Positions 1-6,239 of a DNA stretch of 6,239 bases are shown here, piece after piece. The stretch is taken from positions 1-6,239 of the forward strand of contig JANTFK010000222.1 of the NCBI GenBank assembly GCA_024763595.1, given 5' to 3'. The notes under the pieces are model-generated. The model was given only the letters and a program-made list of their open reading frames with translations, was not told where the DNA came from and ran no database searches. This DNA comes from Bacteroidales bacterium. GTDB lineage: Bacteria; Bacteroidota; Bacteroidia; Bacteroidales; GCA-2748055. Position 1 is the first letter of the stretch; each line of letters starts with the position of its first letter. Made by a program: the position numbers and the translations under genes.

Positions 1-87
1 ATTTATCCCCCATGTTTGGAGATTACCCGGTTTTGAATTCCTGTTTTAGGAGTCAGGCTACTTACAGAAAGTTAACTATGTGTACCA

Positions 88-104
88 TGCCGGCAGTTCC
101 GGCA
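88..104 (-). repeat. 6-bp-stem inverted repeat downstream of the last gene, possible weak transcript-end hairpin
   Basis: TGCCGG and CCGGCA are perfect reverse complements separated by a 5-base loop. The hairpin begins 18 bases after the stop of the gene ending at 123. On the transcribed (minus) strand no run of T follows it; the T runs (from the A tracts at 104-107 and 114-119) lie before it. It therefore does not fit a standard intrinsic terminator. It may slow or protect the 3' end of the transcript, or be chance in a CCGG-rich patch. The rest of the 122-base left-edge region shows no supportable gene. Confidence 0.3.
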
Positions 105-122
105 AAACCCCGGAAAAAACCA

Positions 123-953
123 TCAGCGCAAAAGCCCAATGTATTTCTTCCCTATGACCATTTCATCAATCCACAACTTCTGGGCATGGGGCAGTAGTCC
201 CGGACCGAAATAGGGTGCCATCAGGAATTGATTGATCCTCATATCCGGAAAGTCAGTGGAGCGCAGGACAATATCAGTTTGTTCAACAATAAGCGTTCCA
301 TCAAACCAGCCACGCACTACACCATCATGGATGGGACAATCATGTTCAATATCAAGGGTATTGAGTTTGAAGTATGCTTCAATACAGTGCCATTTGTCAT
401 CACTAAAAAGCACTTCCTTGCTATCGTAGAACTTTCCGTTATAACCGCCTTTCAACTCACCCTGTGTCAGACCATGGGGCATATCCATATTCTGAATATC
501 CGTGGCAGCAAGACGCAGTTTACCATTTACCGGTTCGATATAGAGGGTAAGATGGCTTTTTGCCGGACCGTGATACATTGAATTTTCTGTGGTAAGGAAA
601 TGGGTGAGATGCGGGTGGTAATTCCTTCCCGACCAGCCCCACCCTTTCGAGAGTCTGAGGTAAAAACGGATATACACCTCACCTGAAGGTTCAAACAGGT
701 GTCGGACGCCCGCTGAGCCACAGCTCTTCAACTCATTGTTCCATTCATACTCAATTGAGCCTTTTCCGGCCCAGGCATGTTTGGCGATACGGATGCGGGA
801 CTCGTCGTACCATCCGCGTTCATTAAGATCCGCATCATCAAAGTGTTCAATAAAGAAAAGCGCTTCCGCTCTGTTTTCATCCGGTTTCCGGCATGTGAAA
901 AGTGCTGTCAAACAGATGGCAATCATAAATATCATATACATTGCGGATCTCAT
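123..953 (-). CDS. Small lipoprotein-like protein with polysaccharide-lyase-like beta-jelly-roll
   Basis: Encodes 276 residues from ATG at 953, 19 bp after the CocE-type gene, and is the last operon gene in view. The N-terminus has Arg2, a hydrophobic core and ALFTC (Cys21), which looks like a lipoprotein signal although Thr at -1 is unusual; RKPDEN follows, with acidic residues at +5 and +6 that could act as a surface-export signal in Bacteroidota. The rest is predicted beta-rich. EVYIRFYLRLSKGWGW (92-107), DDKWHCIEAYFKLNT (185-199), DGVVRGWFDGTLIVEQTDI (210-228) and LWIDEMVIGKKYIG (260-273) resemble the concanavalin-like fold of polysaccharide lyases and related uncharacterised proteins. 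His113, His115 and His118 in NYHPHLTHF, with Tyr111 and Tyr127, could be catalytic or metal-binding, but I cannot assign a lyase active site. It could instead be a non-catalytic glycan-binding protein. Confidence 0.75.
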   Translation of the reverse strand: MRSAMYMIFMIAICLTALFTCRKPDENRAEALFFIEHFDDADLNERGWYDESRIRIAKHAWAGKGSIEYEWNNELKSCGSAGVRHLFEPSGEVYIRFYLRLSKGWGWSGRNYHPHLTHFLTTENSMYHGPAKSHLTLYIEPVNGKLRLAATDIQNMDMPHGLTQGELKGGYNGKFYDSKEVLFSDDKWHCIEAYFKLNTLDIEHDCPIHDGVVRGWFDGTLIVEQTDIVLRSTDFPDMRINQFLMAPYFGPGLLPHAQKLWIDEMVIGKKYIGLLR

Positions 954-972
954 TCCGTGTATAGCGTTGATC

Positions 973-2700
973 TCACTCTATCACAGGCAGAATAACAGAT
1001 GATGGATACTCCCTGTTGTGAAATATTGTTTGCGTAGCTCGTATTACCGTTGTATCCAGCGCAGGGAAAATACCTGAATTCAAATTCCTGTTGAACCTTG
1101 GAAAATTACTGCTGGAGATCTCCACTCGAATTTGGTGACCCCTTTTAAAAAGGTTACTGGTCGACCAGAGACTGATGTTGTATTTATATATTTTGTTGGG
1201 CCGGATAGCTGATGGAGGGGCCCCGGGGTTGCGACAGCCGGCCCGTATGATCCCTTCACATAAACGGATGGCTTTCCCACCGGGATAAACATCAACCAGC
1301 TTGGCTGTAAAGTCCGTATTAATTGCCGAGCTTGAAGCATACAATACAACTTCCACCGGACCTGTGGTTTCAAGCTCTTCCTTCAATATCCCGGTAGAAT
1401 AGACCAGTACATCATTCCTCGATTCAACCTCCCTCTGGTCGATGGGCTCATCTCTTCCGGGTGTAATAACAGGATCCTCAGGATTATAAACAAAGGTATC
1501 CGGGTTTTCCTTTTTGGGTACTGTTGTATTAAGCGAGCCATCTCCGGCCACTGTATTGGCATTTCCATTGCTGTGGAAATAATACTTCCGGTAATCTGTC
1601 CGGGCCAGGGGCCATTCGTTTTCTGATCTCCAGACATTCTCCCCCATCACAAAGATCCTGACCGGTGGTTCCTGCATCATACCGTTATCAATCCCTTTTA
1701 ACTGGTTATCAAACCAGCGCAAGACAAGTTCCCGGGTATCCAGATCCGCATCTTCTCCAAAATCCAGGTCTCCTGTATGACGGGATTCCGAACCGTGTAC
1801 CCAGGGTCCCATTAGCAGTTTTTGTTTCGTCCTGATCTCAGGATCGATATCCGGTGCAGTCATTCTCATGAAATTATCAAGGGTGCCCTGCTGAAAGCTG
1901 TCAAACCATCCGCCCAGATTGTATACAGACACCTTAATCCCTGTATAGTCTTCCACGCATGATCTTTTCCAGTAAAGATCCTTCTGCGGATGAGCCAGCC
2001 AATCCCTGAGAAAAGGTATTTTCCACCCCAATACGCTATCCTGTTCGATGAAAGGGATTGCCCTGTAAGCACTGTCAGTGAGGGTCTCTAAAACCGCGTT
2101 GTCAACATTCCAGGGAGCTGACATAAAATAGCTCCACGGGCTCCACCTTAAAATGCGGAATGCACCCCCTACATAAGCTTCCCTGTAAAAATCTGAAAAC
2201 GTTTTTGAGGGGAACATGGCTTTTAGATACGGACTTCCAAGCGGTGCGGGCATCCACTGGGTAAATCCGAGATAGGACCCGCCAAAAGTCCCGATCTTTC
2301 CATTACACCAGGACTGCTCCCCTATCCATTGCTGGGTGTCATATCCATCATGTGCCTCTGTTTGCATGGGATTAAAAACGCCTTCCGATTCATATCGTCC
2401 CCGTGTATCCTGGATCACAACCACATATCCGTGCCGGGCAAAAAAATGTCCCTCACTGTCTCCAGCCCCTCCGTTACCGTACGGGCTGCGCATCAGCAAT
2501 ACCGGAAAAGTGCCTGCCGAACCGGGGAGATACAAGTCTGTCGAAAGCCTGACCCCATCCCGCATTTCTACCATAACCCCCAACTTTTCAATAACTTTAT
2601 AATCAGGTTGCTGAGCATCCTGTGCCAGGCTTGAAGCAGGCATCATCCACAATAGTATGAATGCTGCCATGCAGCTTTGCACTATTCGATCTTGTTGCAT
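973..2700 (-). CDS. Secreted CocE/NonD family (peptidase S15-type) alpha/beta-hydrolase
   Basis: Encodes 575 residues from ATG at 2700. The frame can be extended to a TTG at 2721, but that would overlap the upstream gene by 17 bp; the ATG lies 4 bp after the upstream stop and gives a proper signal peptide (Arg5, a hydrophobic core, then ASSLA|Q near residue 26). Numbering from this ATG, GTFGGSYLGFTQW carries the nucleophile Ser142, NLGGWFDSF carries Asp267 and MGPWVHG carries His302. The order and spacing match the cocaine-esterase / X-Pro dipeptidyl-peptidase family triad. MRSPYG (Tyr74) fits the oxyanion-hole tyrosine, and the region after DTRGRYESEG resembles the family cap. WFDNQLKGIDNGM (about 329-341) leads into the C-terminal jelly-roll (PepX_C-like). 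Family members hydrolyse esters, amides or proline dipeptides; in this glycan-degrading operon an ester-removing role is plausible but unproven. The length is normal for CocE enzymes and no key residue is missing. Confidence 0.93.
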   Translation of the reverse strand: MQQDRIVQSCMAAFILLWMMPASSLAQDAQQPDYKVIEKLGVMVEMRDGVRLSTDLYLPGSAGTFPVLLMRSPYGNGGAGDSEGHFFARHGYVVVIQDTRGRYESEGVFNPMQTEAHDGYDTQQWIGEQSWCNGKIGTFGGSYLGFTQWMPAPLGSPYLKAMFPSKTFSDFYREAYVGGAFRILRWSPWSYFMSAPWNVDNAVLETLTDSAYRAIPFIEQDSVLGWKIPFLRDWLAHPQKDLYWKRSCVEDYTGIKVSVYNLGGWFDSFQQGTLDNFMRMTAPDIDPEIRTKQKLLMGPWVHGSESRHTGDLDFGEDADLDTRELVLRWFDNQLKGIDNGMMQEPPVRIFVMGENVWRSENEWPLARTDYRKYYFHSNGNANTVAGDGSLNTTVPKKENPDTFVYNPEDPVITPGRDEPIDQREVESRNDVLVYSTGILKEELETTGPVEVVLYASSSAINTDFTAKLVDVYPGGKAIRLCEGIIRAGCRNPGAPPSAIRPNKIYKYNISLWSTSNLFKRGHQIRVEISSSNFPRFNRNLNSGIFPALDTTVIRATQTIFHNREYPSSVILPVIE

Positions 2701-2704
2701 ATCA

Positions 2705-4762
2705 CTATTTTTCCAGTACAATTATTTTGTATACGTTCAGACCGGGTATCTTCAGTACCGTCAATCCCTGGTCTTCTGTGAATGGGATGATGGAACGCTC
2801 TTCACCCTCATCAGGTGAAACTGACCATACCTTATTAATTTTCCCGGTGTATGCTATGGTAATTCCTGCGGTTTTCCGGTTCTTGTTGTAGCTCCACAGG
2901 TGAATAATCTCCCGTTTTCTTTGTTTGTCGTGTGATACGCCCACCCATTCAGGGGCTGTAACCTGTAAAGGGAACCTTTCCCCTGCAGCCCAGTAAACAG
3001 AAGCTTCGAGTTCGCTGGCATTCTCAGGCATCACCCATTTCGTTGCAAAACCCAGCCTGATCTCTCCTTCCGGCCGAATTAGTTCAGGGATGTAGATAAC
3101 CCTCCCTTCCCCATATTTAAAAGCGTGTGGAATTATTTTTGTGTCAGATGCGGCGGAAGCATACATCCCGGCCAGCATACTTTGTTCCCGCAGCCTTCGC
3201 CAACCATCAAACTTCCCGGTATTTCCCGTTGCGACCAACCCTCCCCCACCGGCTACAAAATCCTCTATCGCTTTAATGGTTTCATCGGTCAGGCTTTCCT
3301 GACCGGCAAGGACCAGCACACTGTATTTCGCCAGTTGTGACAATTGCTCATCAAAGATGATATCAAAAAGGATATGGCGTTGTTGCAGTAATTGTTCAGC
3401 CATATTAACTGCTAACTGCGCTTTTTGAATATTATATGCCATGGAAGGGTAACTCCTGAGCACTGCAACTTTTTCCGCCCCTTGCACATGGAGGTATAAA
3501 TCTTTATGGGCATACCAAAAATCCATATACTTTTTAGCCGTGCCGTCCGGAACTTTTACCCCAAGCCACCCAATATTCCGGTTCAAAGCCAGATTTTCAG
3601 CAAAATCATTGGGTGTGTCATTGTATGTAAGAATGATATTGTTTGTGGTACGACCCAATTTGTAGTGACGGAATTTCCCGACCGCCACGCCGTTCTCCCA
3701 TCTTGGATTATTGGGATCTTCACTCCAGATAGCATTGGTATATTGCATCAGATCAGGATGGTTGATCCCTGCTTCCCATGCCCTGCTGCTCCCAATTAAT
3801 CCATGGGGATTGGTCTCAATGGCAATCTCTTTGTTCAGTTCCCTTGCAAACCGGGCACACTCGGCCAGCCGGGTGGTAAAAGTCCAGCACCTGAAATCGA
3901 TCCATTCCTGCATAACCGGGTCATTTACAGTAAGCATCTTATCTGCAGGATTGCTTGTATTCCAAACAGGTGGTAAAACGTACGAGAGGTTATCGAACCC
4001 AAACCGCTCCAAACGCTGCTCTGAATCATATTTTTCAGCAAGATACTTTCGAAAGGCAGATACCGTTGCCGGATTAAAATCAGCTTCCGGAGGAAAGTTG
4101 TAATCAAAATTATCAAAGTGCAGAAAATCGGTTTTTACAGTTTCAACTGCATAGCGAATGATTTTCTCTTTAAAATAATTCATATAGCCATCGTGGTTAA
4201 AACATGGCCTGTACCTGAAAGATTGTTGATAGCCATAAGTAAGCAGGATGGGTTTCCCGGTCACATCAATCTGGTACCATAAATCAGTTTTGGCTTCTGG
4301 TACTTCGGCAAAAAAAGTTTCGTAAAACATGGTATTCCATTGAACATAGGTATCCACTTTCATGCCATACCTGTGGGCAATGGCAGCAGCCTTTGCAGCT
4401 TTATCCATATGATCCTTTTCTGCTTCGAATCCAAATCCCTTGTAACAATAAATGTGGTAGACAGTGACTCCTGCCTCAGCAAGCGCTTTAATATATGCTT
4501 CTGACACCAGGAGATCATAATCCGCTTTTTGCCATTGATTAAATCTGCCGTTATTACGCCGTACCTGGAATATCCATGGTTCGTGTGTGGCACCGGCATC
4601 TGCAAAACCCTCTTTTATCCAGCCGGGAGTGTATTTTGCAAGGTCATCCGGTTCATGCTGGGCCCATGCCTCCACGGATCCTCCAAGAAGAAGAAAACAT
4701 ACCAGCAGGATCGCATAATGCTGAGCATGAGGGATTGGATGCTTCATGCTTTGTAAATTCAT
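2705..4762 (-). CDS. Secreted GH42/GHL6-like glycoside hydrolase with beta-galactosidase-trimerisation-type domain
   Basis: Encodes 685 residues, close to the usual GH42 size. The N-terminus has a hydrophobic stretch (about 17-29) followed by VEAWA|QHE, a good signal peptidase I site near residue 34, so the enzyme is probably periplasmic or exported. ATG at 4762 is used; an in-frame ATG at 4747 (Met6) would keep the signal peptide and is an alternative. Residues about 60-420 look like a TIM-barrel: AGVTVYHIYCYKGFGF (97-112), YGMKVDTYVQWNTMF (132-146), TDFLHFDNFDYNF (211-223) and KEIAIETNPHG (311-321). Candidate catalytic acids at strand ends are Asp217 or Asp220 and Glu316; this is inference. 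Residues about 430-560 resemble the amidotransferase-like trimerisation domain of GH42, including SVLVLAGQESL and DFVAGGGGLVATGNTG. A C-terminal beta domain ends in LKIPGLNVYKIIVLEK. True GH42 N-terminal signatures are not obvious, so it may belong with the hypothetical glycosyl hydrolase (GHL6-type) group. Specificity is unknown. Confidence 0.8.
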   Translation of the reverse strand: MNLQSMKHPIPHAQHYAILLVCFLLLGGSVEAWAQHEPDDLAKYTPGWIKEGFADAGATHEPWIFQVRRNNGRFNQWQKADYDLLVSEAYIKALAEAGVTVYHIYCYKGFGFEAEKDHMDKAAKAAAIAHRYGMKVDTYVQWNTMFYETFFAEVPEAKTDLWYQIDVTGKPILLTYGYQQSFRYRPCFNHDGYMNYFKEKIIRYAVETVKTDFLHFDNFDYNFPPEADFNPATVSAFRKYLAEKYDSEQRLERFGFDNLSYVLPPVWNTSNPADKMLTVNDPVMQEWIDFRCWTFTTRLAECARFARELNKEIAIETNPHGLIGSSRAWEAGINHPDLMQYTNAIWSEDPNNPRWENGVAVGKFRHYKLGRTTNNIILTYNDTPNDFAENLALNRNIGWLGVKVPDGTAKKYMDFWYAHKDLYLHVQGAEKVAVLRSYPSMAYNIQKAQLAVNMAEQLLQQRHILFDIIFDEQLSQLAKYSVLVLAGQESLTDETIKAIEDFVAGGGGLVATGNTGKFDGWRRLREQSMLAGMYASAASDTKIIPHAFKYGEGRVIYIPELIRPEGEIRLGFATKWVMPENASELEASVYWAAGERFPLQVTAPEWVGVSHDKQRKREIIHLWSYNKNRKTAGITIAYTGKINKVWSVSPDEGEERSIIPFTEDQGLTVLKIPGLNVYKIIVLEK

Positions 4763-4769
4763 CTGTTAA

Positions 4770-6239
4770 TCATTTTAATTTGAGAATCAAAGAAATAACC
4801 TGGTTCCTTATTGAATCAAATCTTTCAGGCGTCCAGTCTCCAAAATCGTTCATGATGGTCCTTTCGTCAAAATCACACATATCACGAACCGTGTCAAGAA
4901 ATTGTTCGGCCATGGCAACTTCCTCAGGACGCTCCGCATATTTTCGGGCACATATTTTTTCCAGCTGATATATATACCTGACGTCATCTATACCTTCCCT
5001 CAATGCTTCCCAGTTAGGCGTTGGTAATGGCCCGTCAACATGCGGGTAGAAAATAAAATAGTCGTTGTACTTGCTATCGAGGTCCTCAAAAGGGTTTCCC
5101 CGTGAGTTTTCCGTCGTTCCCGGACCCCAGCTATTCATCCCGTCAAGGTCCTGCCTCCACGTATAATAACCATAAATATAGCGGCTGTAACCGGGGTTAT
5201 AACTCATAATGGCGGAATTATTGTATTCCCATACTTTTCTGTCCGATATCCGATCTTTTTCACCCGGGGGAAGCGGTTTCCGGTCCTGCTGGCTATTATT
5301 TTCAATGTCCAGCAAATCCCCTCCGATATCTGTTGTACTCATAATTTTTACACCCGGGACTTTTTTTATCTCCTTAAAAACTTCGATAGCTATTTTTTTA
5401 CGTGATGCGATGCGGGGTTCATCTATGGGCATAAAAATAACTGGTGGTCCCTCAAGCTCCTGCTTCAGTTCCAGGGCTGTTTCTACAAGGAATTTCGCCC
5501 GTTTAGGATGGACCCCGGGATCATAGAGGCGAATATTGCCGGGATGCTGTCCTTTTGCTGTCTGGATATATTGCCCGAAATACCAGTAGACCGGTTTGGT
5601 AAATCCCACCTCTTTCGCCCCCCTGATCATCGCTTTATAGTGTTCCATCCCCGGCGTGCCATCTTTGTTCCACTGGAAGCTGAAGGGAGATGCAACATCG
5701 ACTGTAGTCATACCATGATTCTTGTAATCCCTGAAAACATTAACTCCGTCACGGTAGATCTTTTGTCGTTCCTGTGCTGTCCACCCTTTACTCTCCAGTT
5801 CAAAAAACTCATAACTCATACACATGCTGTATTCAATACCCGGAACAGGCTCAAGCTTAACCGGGATTATTTCAACAGTAAGCGGTATGCTTAATGGTCC
5901 CTCATTCTCCGGATCAATCCTGACCAGGCCTGAATATTTGCCTGCTGAAGCTGTACTGTCAGCATGGACCGTGAACCAGAACCGGGTGGTATAAAAAGCA
6001 GGGATACCACAGTGCTTTGTCCGGTCAAGCAGACGTGGAATAATGATATATTCGCCACTACCTCCGGTACGCCGTTTTAACGGTTTCACAACATGAATCA
6101 TGACGTTATCAGACGAAATTCGGCTACCGTCCGGAGCTGTCAGGTCACTGACAGATATCCTGACATTGCCCAAATCTCTGATCGGGTAGAGAGAAAAAGT
6201 CAGCGGCTCAAAATCATTTTGACCCATAAGCAGTCCCAG
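4770..6239 (-). CDS. GH123-like glycoside hydrolase with C-terminal DUF4091 domain, 5' end missing at window edge
   Basis: Partial gene: 489 residues are visible and the frame stays open through the right edge. The ATG at 6227 is very unlikely to be the start, because the codons upstream read Leu-Gly-Leu-Leu and the following GQNDFEPLTFSLYPIRDLG lies inside the beta-sandwich domain that normally precedes the catalytic barrel in this family. Numbering from that Met, a beta-sandwich spans about 1-125 and a TIM-barrel about 130-350. MPIDEP (Asp269-Glu270) matches the Asp-Glu pair used in GH123 for substrate-assisted cleavage of N-acetylhexosaminides. GYYTWRQDLDGMNSW (353-367) and WEALREGIDDVRYIYQLEK (406-424) are typical of DUF4091. 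GH123 is known for beta-N-acetylgalactosaminidase activity, but most DUF4091 proteins are uncharacterised, so a GalNAc substrate is only a possibility. No signal peptide can be judged. It is the most upstream visible gene, with its stop 7 bp before the next start; the promoter lies outside the window. Confidence 0.85.
   Translation of the reverse strand: MGLLMGQNDFEPLTFSLYPIRDLGNVRISVSDLTAPDGSRISSDNVMIHVVKPLKRRTGGSGEYIIIPRLLDRTKHCGIPAFYTTRFWFTVHADSTASAGKYSGLVRIDPENEGPLSIPLTVEIIPVKLEPVPGIEYSMCMSYEFFELESKGWTAQERQKIYRDGVNVFRDYKNHGMTTVDVASPFSFQWNKDGTPGMEHYKAMIRGAKEVGFTKPVYWYFGQYIQTAKGQHPGNIRLYDPGVHPKRAKFLVETALELKQELEGPPVIFMPIDEPRIASRKKIAIEVFKEIKKVPGVKIMSTTDIGGDLLDIENNSQQDRKPLPPGEKDRISDRKVWEYNNSAIMSYNPGYSRYIYGYYTWRQDLDGMNSWGPGTTENSRGNPFEDLDSKYNDYFIFYPHVDGPLPTPNWEALREGIDDVRYIYQLEKICARKYAERPEEVAMAEQFLDTVRDMCDFDERTIMNDFGDWTPERFDSIRNQVISLILKLK

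Noticed and set aside
1..13. Start of a further minus-strand gene at the ATG on 13-11
   Set aside because: Only four codons fit before the edge, with no ribosome-binding or promoter signal, so it cannot be supported.
67..74. Bacteroidota-type -7 promoter box (TAACTTTC on the minus strand)
   Set aside because: It differs from TAnnTTTG at the last base, and no -33 TTTG-like element occurs at the proper spacing.
88..104. Intrinsic terminator for the operon
   Set aside because: The stem is only 6 bp and no T run follows it on the transcribed strand; it is kept only as an inverted repeat.
1141..1153. Near-palindrome CCTTTTAAAAAGG
   Set aside because: It is inside the coding sequence for Leu-Phe-Lys-Arg; it is most simply a codon coincidence.
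1217..1228. GC-rich palindrome GGGGCCCCGGGG
   Set aside because: It falls in the coding sequence of the CocE-type gene (Pro/Gly/Ala codons) and has no partner site or regulatory context.
3711..4103. Plus-strand open frame of 130 codons, and similar ones at 4576-4968 and 5508-5894
   Set aside because: All lie opposite well-supported genes, have no recognisable domain and have compositions typical of antisense translation.
1..6239. Insertion sequences, CRISPR arrays, tRNA/rRNA genes, frameshifts
   Set aside because: No terminal repeats, transposase motifs, spaced direct repeats or RNA-gene signatures were seen, and all four reading frames are intact.

Overview
The window reads as one strand of a carbohydrate-degradation operon, probably from a Bacteroidota species. 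Supporting signs are exported enzymes packed tightly on one strand, a short lipoprotein-like N-terminus with a charged stretch after the cysteine, A/T-rich start regions with no clear Shine-Dalgarno sequence, and gene families common in polysaccharide-utilisation loci. GC content looks like the mid-to-upper 40s by eye (not computed). The phylum is an inference, since no phylogenetic marker gene is present.

All four genes lie on the minus strand, so transcription runs from the right edge to the left. In that order they are: (1) a GH123/DUF4091-type glycoside hydrolase whose N-terminus is cut off by the right edge (4770-6239); (2) a secreted clan GH-A-like hydrolase with a GH42-style architecture, i.e. 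an N-terminal barrel, a glutamine-amidotransferase-like middle domain and a C-terminal beta domain (2705-4762); (3) a secreted CocE/NonD alpha/beta-hydrolase with a readable Ser-Asp-His triad (973-2700); (4) a small lipoprotein-like protein with a polysaccharide-lyase-like / concanavalin-like beta-jelly-roll (123-953). The gaps are 7, 4 and 19 bp, so a single transcript is very likely. The remaining 122 bases at the left edge hold a small hairpin but no gene I can support.

The likely combined role, by inference, is extracytoplasmic breakdown of a decorated glycan. Two glycosidase-type proteins would cleave sugar linkages, the CocE-type enzyme would remove ester groups or cut a related bond, and the small jelly-roll protein would bind or cleave the polymer. 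No SusC/SusD pair, sulfatase, regulator or transporter is visible, so the substrate cannot be named. I see no RNA gene, mobile element, CRISPR array or frameshift. The most novel aspect is that each enzyme belongs to a poorly characterised branch of its family while they sit together as one compact set.
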